Positions 1 through 7,505 of a stretch of 17,852 nt of DNA are shown here, piece by piece. Source of the DNA: DATARH01 sp050246595 (GTDB lineage: Bacteria > Pseudomonadota > Alphaproteobacteria > ATCC43930 > CGMCC-115725); the NCBI GenBank assembly GCA_050246595.1, contig JBFWVT010000094.1, forward strand, positions 1 through 17,852, given 5' to 3'. A program made the translations under genes and the position numbers. Below the pieces are notes generated by a model. It was not told the DNA's origin and ran no database searches. It was given only the letters and a program-made list of their open reading frames with translations. Numbering within the stretch: position 1 is the stretch's first letter; each line of letters opens with the position of its first letter.

Positions 1-70
1 TCGGCCGCTCCGGCGGCAGCAGCGGTTCGATCAGGTTCCACAACTCATCGGACAGGAGAGGCTTGGCCAT
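1..70 (-). CDS. IS5-family transposase, N-terminal fragment (runs off the left edge)
   Basis: Read on the minus strand from an ATG at 68-70, the frame starts MAKPLLSDELW and continues NLIEPLLPPERP to the window edge, 23 residues with no stop. This opening (short basic start, SD-x-LW, then IEPLLPP) is the hallmark N-terminus of IS5-family transposases, which carry a DDE catalytic core further downstream. Only the N-terminal end is visible, so catalytic residues and intactness cannot be judged. The bases immediately upstream (about 71-121) should be the element's left-end non-coding region and terminal inverted repeat. The frame cuts across the 3' part of the neighbouring permease gene, which fits an insertion. 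Family assignment rests on 23 residues but the motif is distinctive. Confidence 0.75.
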   Translation of the reverse strand, partial: MAKPLLSDELWNLIEPLLPPERP

Positions 71-513
71 GCCGCCCACAACAGCCCGCTCGCACCCTCG
101 TTCCCGGTTTTGTTAGGCATTCTAAGCACAATCCGCGGCTGCCAGAAGAGCCATGCCGCGACAAGCACCAGCAACACGCCGACAGCACCGTTCAGCATGG
201 TCCGATCGATGCTGACCAGCAGATGCACGCCGGTGACGGTTCCGGCCACGACCGCCAGCAGCGTCGGCCAGAGACGCAGCAGCGCCGCCCTGGTTCCGGC
301 CCCCTCGATCGCCTGGCCGAGATTGGTCGCAAAGATCGGCACCGTCAGCAACGCCATCACGGCGGGCAAATCCATGAACGGCGCGGTCAGCGGCACCGCC
401 AGCAGCGGTATGCCAATGCCGAGCGCACCCTTCGCCGAGCCGCCGAGAATACAGATCCCGATCAGCACGGCGAGCGCGGCCGGCGAGAGACCGAGGATTG
501 CGTGCAGCAGCAT
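31..513 (-). pseudogene. TauE/SafE-family permease, 3' truncated by an IS element
   Basis: The protein from the ATG at 511-513 (MLLHAILGLSP) has the glycine-rich first-half signature of TauE/SafE permeases, GGSAKGALGIGIPLLAVPL, followed by hydrophobic helices at about residues 40-65, 75-95 and 105-130. TauE/SafE proteins are membrane carriers linked to sulfite, sulfoacetate and other organosulfur anions, and usually have about 250 residues with two related halves. Here recognisable permease sequence stops at about residue 130 (near base 122), after FWQPRIVL. The frame then runs through the IS left end and the transposase start in a different frame to a stop at 31. The second half is absent from the window, so the gene is probably inactive. 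An upstream start at 591 gives an unconvincing Pro/Arg-rich extension. The permease remnant is clear; the exact IS junction is not. Confidence 0.7.
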
Positions 514-624
514 CGGCCGATGATGGCGGATCGACGACGAAGCGGAGAAGTGAACAGGGCAGCGTGGGCGGGAGACCGCGCCCAAGATCACTGCGGTCCG
601 GCATTCGAACGCGGCCGGGGGGAG

Positions 625-656
625 GGGGGTCGGGCCATCCGCTGAACCCGACCCCC
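625..656 (-). other. Perfect 10-bp GC-rich hairpin downstream of tRNA-Asn
   Basis: GGGGGTCGGG at 625-634 and CCCGACCCCC at 647-656 are exact reverse complements separated by 12 bases. The hairpin begins 11 bases beyond the encoded CCA of the minus-strand tRNA, so it would form in the tRNA 3' trailer. No T-run follows on the minus strand (the next bases are C-rich), so it is not a canonical intrinsic terminator. It could still slow the polymerase or protect or process the 3' end. Confidence 0.5.
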
Positions 657-666
657 TGATCCGTTA

Positions 667-741
667 TGGCTCCCCGGGCCGGATTCGAACCAGCGACCCA
701 GCGGTTAACAGCCGCTTGCTCTACCACTGAGCTACCGGGGA
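667..741 (-). tRNA. tRNA-Asn (anticodon GTT), CCA encoded
   Basis: The reverse complement folds into a full cloverleaf. The acceptor stem TCCCCGG pairs with CCGGGGA, the discriminator base is G and the genome encodes CCA (667-669). The D arm contains AGCTCAGTGGTAGAGC. The anticodon stem AGCGG/CCGCT closes the loop CTGTTAA, placing anticodon GTT at 707-709, which reads AAC/AAT. The T arm is GCTGG-TTCGAAT-CCGGC. All stems pair by eye. It sits alone, upstream of the disrupted permease gene and divergent from the EI24-like gene. Confidence 0.97.
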
Positions 742-746
742 TCGGA

Positions 747-769
747 GCCGTCTCCGGCACGGAGGCGGC
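747..769 (-). other. Hairpin in the tRNA-Asn 5' leader
   Basis: GCCGTCTCCG (747-756) and CGGAGGCGGC (760-769) pair over ten positions around a 3-base loop. There is one imperfection: a G-T wobble on the plus strand, or a C-A mismatch in the minus-strand transcript. It ends five bases before the mature tRNA 5' end, so it would lie in the precursor leader next to the RNase P cleavage site. It is not followed by a T-run. Confidence 0.4.
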
Positions 770-781
770 GGCAACCCTTTC

Positions 782-811
782 CATATAGGCCACCCGACTG
801 CCGGTTCGCAA
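782..811 (-). promoter_or_regulatory. Candidate sigma-70 promoter for tRNA-Asn
   Basis: On the minus strand a -35-like TTGCGA (806-811, 4 of 6 matches to TTGACA) is followed after 18 bases by a -10-like TATATG (782-787, 4 of 6 matches to TATAAT). Transcription would begin near 775, giving a leader of about 33 bases before the tRNA. The TATA tract stands out in otherwise very GC-rich sequence. It is the best promoter match in the tRNA/EI24 divergent gap, but this is a consensus match only. Confidence 0.4.
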
Positions 812-894
812 GCCGTTGCTGCGCCAAATACGGCGCCGGACTGCCCGATTCGGGAATTGGCCGAGGCCGGACTTCGCGGTAGAAGCCTGGCGTG

Positions 895-1578
895 ATGCTC
901 TCCGCTCTGTTGCGTGCGCTCGCCGACCTGTCGGCCCCTGCGGTGCGCCGGCTTGCGGCGCTCGGCCTCGCATTGGCGCTGGCGAGTTTCCTGCTGGTGT
1001 GGACCGCGATCGCGATCCTGCTGGCCCGCACCGCGCCGTTCGAATGGGGCCCCCTCAACTGGCTTGTCGACGGGTTGGGCGGGCTGGCGGTCCTGGTCGT
1101 GAGCTGGCTGATATTTCCGGCCGTTGTAACGATCGTGATGGGGTTTTTTCTCGATCGAATCGCCGCCGCGGTCGAGACTCTGCATTATCCCGGAAGCGGT
1201 CCGGCGCGCCGTTCGTCGATGGCCGAGACGGTCGCGACGACCGTAAGGTTGATGGCAACAGCATTGCTGCTCAATCTGTTGGCCTTGCCGGTCTACATAC
1301 TGGCGCCCGGCGTAAATTTTTTTGTGTTCCTCGGTATCAACGGATATCTTTTCGGCCGCGAATATTTCGAGGTGGTCGCGTTGCGACGGCTCGACCCGCC
1401 CGCCGTTCGGGCCGCGCGCCGCCGCGTTGCCGGGCGCGTCTTCGCCGCAGGCATCGTGATCGCCGGATTGTTCGCGATTCCCCTCGTCAACTTGGTCGCC
1501 GCCGTTATCGCAACCGCCTTTATGGTGCATCTCCTGGCCCGGATGCGGGCGGCCGACCCGCGACTTACAGTCTCCTGA
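895..1578 (+). CDS. EI24/CysZ-like integral membrane protein
   Basis: A 227-residue polytopic membrane protein. Hydrophobic segments lie at about residues 19-45, 58-85 (GGLAVLVVSWLIFPAVVT region), 115-150 and 178-205. The central stretch FFVFLGINGYLFGREYFEVVALRR is typical of the EI24/CysZ-type family: a GYLFGREYFE-like motif after paired helices, followed by a basic cytoplasmic loop. CysZ members take up sulfate; most alphaproteobacterial EI24-domain proteins have no assigned substrate, so none is claimed here. The start is either ATG 895 or the GTG directly before it at 892; no strong ribosome site separates them. It is transcribed divergently from the tRNA and appears monocistronic, with a 100-base gap to the bactofilin gene that holds a small inverted repeat, TTTCCG (1589-1594) and CGGAAA (1602-1607). 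Confidence 0.75.
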   Translation: MLSALLRALADLSAPAVRRLAALGLALALASFLLVWTAIAILLARTAPFEWGPLNWLVDGLGGLAVLVVSWLIFPAVVTIVMGFFLDRIAAAVETLHYPGSGPARRSSMAETVATTVRLMATALLLNLLALPVYILAPGVNFFVFLGINGYLFGREYFEVVALRRLDPPAVRAARRRVAGRVFAAGIVIAGLFAIPLVNLVAAVIATAFMVHLLARMRAADPRLTVS

Positions 1579-1678
1579 TCCGAGCGAGTTTCCGCTACGA
1601 TCGGAAAAGCGGCAAGCCAGCCGGTATTACATCGAACCCGTCCCGCAACCTGCCCGCAACTTGATGGAACCCGCCTCC

Positions 1679-2341
1679 ATGTTCGGCCGGAAAAAATCCG
1701 AGACAGAGGACCGCAAGATGTCCGACGCACCTGACGATCTAGGCATTCCGACAAAGCCCGCCCGCAACAATTCAGGGCAGAACGCGACTGTCGCGCCGCT
1801 TGCCCGCGCCGCCTCTCCGCCTCCGCTCCCGGCACGCCCGACCGATCCGCCGCGCACCGCACCGGAACCGCTGCGGCCTGCCGAAGCCGGCCCGCGGCCG
1901 GCCGCGACGCTGTCGGGAGTTTCGTTGTCGGCAAGTCCGCTGGCGGCAGGTCCGCTCGCGCCCGCGCGCCGCAACGACAGCGATCTGCGCAAGCTGATCG
2001 TCGGTCGCGAGATCACGCTGTCCGGCGAGATCAACTCGTGCGACCGGCTGATCATCGAAGGCAGCGTCGAAGCCAATCTGCAGAACTGCACCGAGGTCGA
2101 ACTCGCCGAATCGGGTCTGTTCAAGGGTTCGGCGACGATCGACGAGATCGAGGTTCGCGGCCGTTTTGAGGGCACTCTGACAGTGCGCAAGCGGCTGCTG
2201 ATCCGCGCCACCGGACGGGTTTCCGGCACGATCCGTTACGGCCAGATCGAGATCGAATGCGGCGGTCAGATTTCGGGTGATGTGCAGGCACACGCCGGCA
2301 ACGAGCCGCTCGCGATGTCCGAAAGCCGGGCGGCGTTCTGA
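1679..2341 (+). CDS. Bactofilin (polymer-forming cytoskeletal protein)
   Basis: Bactofilins self-assemble without nucleotide into membrane-associated filaments that organise cell-wall enzymes, stalks or chromosome regions. The C-terminal part (about residues 105-205) is the bactofilin beta-helix core: LIVGREITLSGEI, RLIIEGSVEANLQ, ATIDEIEVRGRFEGTL and GRVSGTIRYGQIEIE, regularly spaced turns of short beta-strands rich in G, V and I. Residues 14-100 form a Pro/Ala-rich, probably disordered tail. I chose ATG 1679 because MFGRKK resembles the short N-terminal membrane-targeting sequence of many bactofilins. ATG 1718 (MSDAPDD) has the better ribosome site (AGAGGA, 7 bases upstream) and may be the true start; an ATG at 1664 and a TTG at 1661 are also in frame. 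No M23 peptidase neighbour, often seen with bactofilins, lies nearby. Confidence 0.9.
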   Translation: MFGRKKSETEDRKMSDAPDDLGIPTKPARNNSGQNATVAPLARAASPPPLPARPTDPPRTAPEPLRPAEAGPRPAATLSGVSLSASPLAAGPLAPARRNDSDLRKLIVGREITLSGEINSCDRLIIEGSVEANLQNCTEVELAESGLFKGSATIDEIEVRGRFEGTLTVRKRLLIRATGRVSGTIRYGQIEIECGGQISGDVQAHAGNEPLAMSESRAAF

Positions 2342-2432
2342 CCGCCATCGTCTGGTATGCCCGCGCGCCGCTGGTCGGCCCTGATGCGATGCCGGCAGGC
2401 CGCGGGAGGTTTGCGCTTCTGAAAGGACCAGC

Positions 2433-4157
2433 ATGACCGAGCCGGCCGGCCCCGCGCGCCAGGGCCTGAGTTTGGGCCTGACCAATTATGGCGATCCCGA
2501 TTTCGCGCTGTATCTGCGGCGCTCCTTCGCCCGCTCGATGGGGTATTCGCTCGACATGCTGGCGAAGCCGGTCATCGGCATCGCCGATACCCGCTCCGGT
2601 TTCAACAACTGCCACCGGCATTTCCCGGAGCTGATCGACGCGGTCAAGCGCGGGGTCCTCGCGGCCGGCGGACTGCCGCTGGTCTTTCCGACGATATCGC
2701 TCGGGGAAGTGTTCCTGAACCCGACCAGCCTGATGTTCCGCAACCTGATGGCGATGGATACCGAGGAGATGATCCGCGCCCAGCCGATGGACGCGGTCGT
2801 GCTGGTCGGCGGCTGCGACAAGACCGTGCCGGCGCAGCTGATGGGCGCGGTCTCGGCCAACCGGCCGGCGATCGGGCTGGTCGCCGGGCCGATGATGACG
2901 TCGCGCTGGCATGGCGAGCGACTCGGAGCCTGCACCGATTGCCGCCGCTTCTGGGCCAAGTACCGCGCCGGCGAGGTGACGAATGCCGAGATCGACGAGG
3001 TCGAGGGCAATCTGGCGACGACCGCCGGCACCTGCGCGGTAATGGGGACGGCGAGCACGATGGCCTCGATCGCCGAGGCGCTCGGCATGATCCTGCCGGG
3101 CAGCGCCGCGATCCCGGCGGTCCACGCCGACCGGCTGCGCGCCGCCGAGGCCACTGGACGCGCCGCGATGCGATTGGCCGCCGAGAAGATCACGCCGGAC
3201 CGCATCGTGACACCCGCATCTGTCGAGAACGCGCTGCGCGTCCTGATGGCGATCGGCGGCTCGACCAATGCGGTGCTGCATCTGACGGCTGTCGCCGGGC
3301 GCGCCGGGGTCGATATCGACCTGCAGCATCTCAACGAGATCAGCGATTCGACCCCGGTCCTGGTCGATCTGAAACCGACCGGGCCGCATTACATGGAGGA
3401 CCTCTTTGCCGCGGGCGGCATCGGCGCGGTCTTGCGCGAGCTGAAACCGCTGCTCAACCTCGATTGTCTGACCGTGGCCGGCGAGACATTGGGAGAACGG
3501 CTGGCGAGGCCGGCCGGGCCGGTCGATCGGGAGGTCGTGCGGCCGTTGGAAGAACCGTTGCAGCCGGTCGGCGGATTGGTCGCGCTGTTCGGGTCCCTGG
3601 CGCCGCGCGGCGCGATTTTCAAGCGCTCCGCCGCCGACCCGACCCTGTTCGAGAAGGAAGGCCGCGCCGTCGTCTTCACCTCGCTCGAAGATTTGTCGGC
3701 CCGGATCGACGATCCCGATCTCGACGTAACCCCGAACGATTTCCTGGTATTGCAGAATGCCGGGCCATTGTCGCCGTCGGGCATGCCGGAGGCCGGCTAT
3801 CTGCCGATCCCGGCCAAATTGGCGCGCGCCGGGGTCAAGGACATGGTGCGCATTTCCGACGCAAGGATGAGCGGCACCGCCTACGGCTCGATCGTCTTGC
3901 ACGTCACCCCGGACGCCGCCTCGGGCGGCCCGCTCGCAAAGGTGCGCAACGGCGACCGCATCCGCCTGTCGGTCCGGGAGCGCCGCATCGACCTGTTGGT
4001 TGCGCCCGACGAGCTGGCGCGCCGCAAGACCGCGCCGGTGACAATGCCGGAACGCGGCTACGCCCGCCTCTACCGCCGCGAGATATTGCAGGCCGACCGC
4101 GGCTGCGACTTCGATTTCCTGCGCAAGCACCCGCTCGGCGACGAGCGGGCGCAATAG
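2433..4157 (+). CDS. IlvD/Edd-family dehydratase, sugar-acid (arabinonate/xylonate) type
   Basis: A 574-residue member of the dihydroxy-acid/6-phosphogluconate dehydratase family, which removes water from 2,3-dihydroxy acids using an Fe-S cluster and a divalent metal. Cluster cysteines are visible at C60 (FNNCHRHF), C128 (GGCDKT) and C201 (AGTCAVMGTAS), spaced as in [2Fe-2S] pentonate dehydratases. K130 lies in the metal-site CDK motif and S480 in DARMSGTAYGS is the expected catalytic base. The N-terminal wording (KPVIGIADTRSGFNNCH, then a stretch with SLGEVFLNPTSLMFRNL) is closer to the L-arabinonate/D-xylonate dehydratase branch than to biosynthetic IlvD, so the likely product is a 2-keto-3-deoxy sugar acid. 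Substrate is not certain. AAGGA (7 bases upstream) supports ATG 2433. No aldolase or sugar dehydrogenase is adjacent. Confidence 0.88.
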   Translation: MTEPAGPARQGLSLGLTNYGDPDFALYLRRSFARSMGYSLDMLAKPVIGIADTRSGFNNCHRHFPELIDAVKRGVLAAGGLPLVFPTISLGEVFLNPTSLMFRNLMAMDTEEMIRAQPMDAVVLVGGCDKTVPAQLMGAVSANRPAIGLVAGPMMTSRWHGERLGACTDCRRFWAKYRAGEVTNAEIDEVEGNLATTAGTCAVMGTASTMASIAEALGMILPGSAAIPAVHADRLRAAEATGRAAMRLAAEKITPDRIVTPASVENALRVLMAIGGSTNAVLHLTAVAGRAGVDIDLQHLNEISDSTPVLVDLKPTGPHYMEDLFAAGGIGAVLRELKPLLNLDCLTVAGETLGERLARPAGPVDREVVRPLEEPLQPVGGLVALFGSLAPRGAIFKRSAADPTLFEKEGRAVVFTSLEDLSARIDDPDLDVTPNDFLVLQNAGPLSPSGMPEAGYLPIPAKLARAGVKDMVRISDARMSGTAYGSIVLHVTPDAASGGPLAKVRNGDRIRLSVRERRIDLLVAPDELARRKTAPVTMPERGYARLYRREILQADRGCDFDFLRKHPLGDERAQ

Positions 4158-4219
4158 CAGAGGGCGCACCGGCTTCTCGCATGGCGAGAGCAGCGCAGGC
4201 AGCTATAGGGAGAGGTTAT

Positions 4220-5560
4220 ATGAGGCAGTCGGAACTGGAGCCCATCGGGCCCTCGGAAGCCGACGAATATGTCCGGTGGGCTTACCGCCTGTTGCTCGGA
4301 CGCGAACCGGAAAGCGAGAGGACGGTCAGCGATAACGCATTGAAATACGATCGCCAGCAACTGCTGTGCTCTGTTCTCCTGTCGCAGGAATTCCAGGCCG
4401 CCAATCCTTTCATCTCCTGCGATGCATTGGCCGCCGCTCCCGCTATGGACGTGCCGAAGGATGTGCACGAAGCGATCGGTCACGGATACGATGAAGTGGC
4501 GTTGGTCCATGATTACCAACGCCTCGATCAGGCTCAAAAGGCGTGGCTGCTGGCAATGCTGCGCAATCTGCACGGTGCCGCCCTGACTTGTCCCTGGGAA
4601 CAGGAACTCACTCGAACGACAACTCAGGCCGATATTGCGGCCCTCTTCCGCCTGGTTTTGGGACGTAATCCGCAGCCGGCGGAATGGAATAGTCATCTTG
4701 CGTTCGAACTCGGGCGGGATTCGCAGGAGATAACCCGCAGGTTCCTAAGTTCGTGGGAGTTCAATCAGCGCGGCCTGCTGAGGCGGACGGCGCCGAGCGC
4801 TATCGAGCGGACCTCGATAGAAGGTTTCGAGATATTTGCAGCCCGCGACGATAATGCAGTCGGTGCCCATGTTTTAGGCGGCTCGTACGAGCCCAATGTC
4901 ACCGCGGTATTTCGCCGGTACTTGCGTCCGGGGATGCAGGTGATCGATGTCGGCGCAAATATCGGCTACTTTACGATGCTTGCGGCATCGATCGTCGGTC
5001 CCGATGGCCTCGTCACCGCGGTCGAGGCCAATCCCGATAATGCCAAGCTCATAGAGGCCAGCCGCCGCATCAATAATTGCAGTCACATCAGAATCGCGAA
5101 CGTGGCCACGGGACGCGAAATTGGCCTGCTGTCACTCTACAACGACTACTCGAACGGCGTAACGTCCTCGATTTCGGGAATGGACGATTTGTGGGACGCC
5201 CGAGTTGTCCCTTGCGTGCCCTTGCAACATCTGATCCCGCCTGATCGCCGGATCGATTTCATCAAAATCGACATTGAAGGCGCCGAGTACCTGGCGTTAT
5301 CGGCGATCAAAGAGACGTTGCGGCAGGACCGTCCGACGATCGTGAGCGAATTCTCCCCCTATTTTTTGACCTCCGTCTCCGGGGTGACCGCCGAGCGTTA
5401 TCTCGGGTTTTTCCTGGAATGCGGTCTCGAATTGGGTGTCATCGATCCCGAGGGCGGCATCGTGACGTTCGGGAGCGATGTTGCCGGCGTCATCGGCGCC
5501 TGGGAGGCAACCGGCTGGGATCACATAGATATTGTGGCGACCCCATCGCTGCCCGGCTGA
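4220..5560 (+). CDS. FkbM-family methyltransferase with two N-terminal DUF4214-like modules
   Basis: A 446-residue protein in two parts. Residues 13-65 (AYRLLLGREPES, then LCSVLLSQEF) and about 135-185 (ALFRLVLGRNPQPAEW, then RFLSSWEFNQRG) are two copies of the DUF4214-like helical module. Residues 200-440 are an FkbM methyltransferase: SAM-binding VIDVGANIGYFT with D243 and G245, the acidic ribose-binding residue E269 in AVEANPDN, and the family motif FIKIDIEGAE with D351 and E353. FkbM proteins O-methylate sugars and secondary metabolites; DUF4214 modules occur on cell-surface and glycan-associated proteins, so modification of a surface glycan is a reasonable guess. The ribosome site AGGGAGAGG just before ATG 4220 is strong and fixes the start. 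Base composition is lower in GC than the flanking genes. No glycosyltransferases are nearby. Confidence 0.88.
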   Translation: MRQSELEPIGPSEADEYVRWAYRLLLGREPESERTVSDNALKYDRQQLLCSVLLSQEFQAANPFISCDALAAAPAMDVPKDVHEAIGHGYDEVALVHDYQRLDQAQKAWLLAMLRNLHGAALTCPWEQELTRTTTQADIAALFRLVLGRNPQPAEWNSHLAFELGRDSQEITRRFLSSWEFNQRGLLRRTAPSAIERTSIEGFEIFAARDDNAVGAHVLGGSYEPNVTAVFRRYLRPGMQVIDVGANIGYFTMLAASIVGPDGLVTAVEANPDNAKLIEASRRINNCSHIRIANVATGREIGLLSLYNDYSNGVTSSISGMDDLWDARVVPCVPLQHLIPPDRRIDFIKIDIEGAEYLALSAIKETLRQDRPTIVSEFSPYFLTSVSGVTAERYLGFFLECGLELGVIDPEGGIVTFGSDVAGVIGAWEATGWDHIDIVATPSLPG

Positions 5561-5669
5561 AAGGCCCGCTGTTCCGACCCTGTTTCTGTCCATGCAGCAG
5601 CGGCATGCGTAAATTTTCGATCTTGAGCCGAGGGTGCACACGGCACCAGTCCGGCGCGGAGAAATCTGC

Positions 5670-6803
5670 ATGTCTACCGCCAAACCCCTTTCCGGTCTTG
5701 TCGTCGTCGAGATCGGTCACAGCATTGCCGCGCCTTATGCCGGGATGATCCTCGGCGAGCTGGGGGCCGAGGTTGTCAAGGTCGAGAACCCCAGAACCGG
5801 CGATGCGGCGCGCGGCTGGGGGCCGCCATTTATGGAAGGTGCGGCGACGTGCTTTCACGCGGTCAACCGCGCCAAGGGCAGCATCACGGTCGATCTCGCC
5901 GACCCCGAGGACGCGGCGCGGCTGCGCAAGCTGATCCTGGAGCGCGCCGACGTGGTGCTGCACAATCTCAAATTCGGCGCGCTCGACCGCTACGGGCTGG
6001 GCGGCGCTGATCTCGTCGCCGCGAAACCGGACCTTGTGTTCTGCAATCTCGGTGCGTTCGGCGCGACGGGACCGCTGCGCGACAAACCCGGCTACGACCC
6101 GATGATGCAGGCCTATAGCGGGTTGATGAGCCTGCTCGGCGAAGACGGTCGCCCGCCGGTGCGGGTGCCGGCCTCGATCATCGACATGGGAGCCGGGATG
6201 TGGTCGGTGATCGGCATCCTGGCGGCGTTGCAGGAACGCGGACGCACCGGCAAGGGCGGGGTGGTCGATACCTCGCTCTACGAAACCGGGCTGGCCTGGA
6301 TGAGCATCTACCTCGCGGGCTATCTCGCGAACCGGGAATTGCCGGCGCGGCACGGCTCCGGGGTCGATATGATCGCGCCGTATCAGGCGTTTGCCGCCGC
6401 GGACGGGTACATGATGGTGGCGGCGGGCAATGACAATCTGTTCCGCCGTCTCGCCGCCGTGCTCGACCGGCCCGGTCTCGCCGAGGACCCGCGTTTCACC
6501 AGCAACAAGGATCGCGTCGTCAACCGCAGGGAGCTGATCGCGATCCTGTCGGATATTTTCGCGACAAAGCCCCGCGCGGAATGGGCGCGGCTGCTCGACG
6601 CCCAGGGCATCCCGAACGGGCCGATCAACACGCTCGACCAGGTCGTCGCCGATGCGCAGACGCAGGCGCTCGGCATCATCCAGACAAAGCTCGGCAGCGA
6701 ACTCGGTCTCGTCGGTCTGCCGCTGTCGTTCGACGGTGTGCGGCCGCAATTCGAGAGGGCGGGGCCGGTCCTCGGCGACGACAATTCGAAGCTTGGCCGA
6801 TGA
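5670..6803 (+). CDS. CaiB/BaiF (class III) CoA-transferase
   Basis: A 377-residue type III CoA-transferase, which moves CoA between carboxylic acids through an aspartyl-CoA intermediate. Family signatures are the start LSGLVVVEIGHSIAAPYAGM, LGAEVVKVENPRTGD, YDPMMQAYSGLMSLLG, and IIDMGAGMWSVIGILAAL. D172 in the last motif is the expected catalytic aspartate. RTGKGGVVDTSL follows as usual. Length is normal for formyl-CoA:oxalate, carnitine or citramalate-type members, but the substrate cannot be read from sequence. I chose ATG 5670 over the upstream ATG at 5634 because GGAGA lies 8 bases before it and homologues begin near this point. The last four bases (ATGA) overlap the start of the lipoprotein gene, implying translational coupling. 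Confidence 0.93.
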   Translation: MSTAKPLSGLVVVEIGHSIAAPYAGMILGELGAEVVKVENPRTGDAARGWGPPFMEGAATCFHAVNRAKGSITVDLADPEDAARLRKLILERADVVLHNLKFGALDRYGLGGADLVAAKPDLVFCNLGAFGATGPLRDKPGYDPMMQAYSGLMSLLGEDGRPPVRVPASIIDMGAGMWSVIGILAALQERGRTGKGGVVDTSLYETGLAWMSIYLAGYLANRELPARHGSGVDMIAPYQAFAAADGYMMVAAGNDNLFRRLAAVLDRPGLAEDPRFTSNKDRVVNRRELIAILSDIFATKPRAEWARLLDAQGIPNGPINTLDQVVADAQTQALGIIQTKLGSELGLVGLPLSFDGVRPQFERAGPVLGDDNSKLGR

Positions 6804-7411
6804 GGATCACGCAAGCGGCGGCGGCGCTCCTGCTGATGGCGGCGCTGTCCGGCTGCGGCGGGATGGCAAGCGCCCCGCCCGGTTCCGGAACCGCGGCTGG
6901 CGGGCGTCAGCCGACCCCGGTTGCGGTCTCCGCCGAGCAGGGCGGCCGGTTTATCGGGCTGACCGGACCGCGGCGCCAGCACGCCGAGCCGTTTCTCGGT
7001 GTTCCCGGCACCAATTTCTACACGCTGCGCACCTGGATCGACAGGCAGAGCGGCGAGACCGTGCATCAGCTCTATGTCGCCGACAGCTATGCCGGGCCGC
7101 CGCGCGACTGGAACACGGCGCGCGACGCGCAGGGCCGCCCGCTGCGCTTTATCGCGATCGGCCGGAACGAGATCACTTGTCAGCCCGGTTGCTCCTATGC
7201 CGAGGAATTCGCCGCCGCGATCCCCGAGCCGGAGCTGCGCAACGCCACTGGCGGGCTGACGGTGACGTTTGCGGCGCGCTCCGGCGCGCAGAAGACGATC
7301 GCGATGCCGGGCGAACTGGTCCGGGCGCAGGTGACAGCGCTCGACCGGGTGCGGACCGGGCTGGCGACCGCTTCCGCCGCCCCGACCGCAACAGCCCCGC
7401 CCCGACCGTAA
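6800..7411 (+). CDS. Putative lipoprotein, unknown function
   Basis: A 203-residue protein with a lipoprotein signal peptide: MR start, an alanine/leucine-rich core, and a lipobox LSGC with the lipidated cysteine at residue 19. After a Gly/Pro-rich linker (20-45), residues 46-190 look like one globular domain with FIGLTGPRRQHAEPF, a TWIDRQSGETVHQLYVADSY segment, and a close cysteine pair, C127 and C131 (TCQPGCSY), that could form a disulfide in the periplasm. The C-terminus is Ala/Pro-rich. I do not recognise the domain. The ATG shares the ATGA overlap with the CoA-transferase stop, so it is almost certainly translated from the same message although the products work in different compartments. 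The gap after it (7412-7505) shows no obvious terminator. Confidence 0.75.
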   Translation: MRITQAAAALLLMAALSGCGGMASAPPGSGTAAGGRQPTPVAVSAEQGGRFIGLTGPRRQHAEPFLGVPGTNFYTLRTWIDRQSGETVHQLYVADSYAGPPRDWNTARDAQGRPLRFIAIGRNEITCQPGCSYAEEFAAAIPEPELRNATGGLTVTFAARSGAQKTIAMPGELVRAQVTALDRVRTGLATASAAPTATAPPRP

Positions 7412-7505
7412 TCCCCTCCCCACCCCGCCCGATCCTCCCGGCTTGATCGGATTTGCCGGCCGGCCGACACTATTGCCCAAACAGCAGCAGCCCGGAGACC
7501 GGCCC

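Noticed and set aside
1589..1607. Inverted repeat TTTCCG/CGGAAA after the EI24-like gene as a terminator
   Set aside because: The stem is only 6 bp with no T-run, too weak for a terminator call.
1927..1956. Two imperfect 15-base copies in the bactofilin tail coding region
   Set aside because: Two short imperfect copies in Pro/Ala-rich low-complexity coding sequence are expected by chance in such DNA.
2121..4169. A 682-codon open frame on the minus strand opposite the IlvD/Edd gene
   Set aside because: The translation is Arg/Gln/Asp-rich with no fold signature. It mirrors a GC-rich gene whose reverse-strand frames rarely contain stops, and the plus-strand protein is a clear family member.
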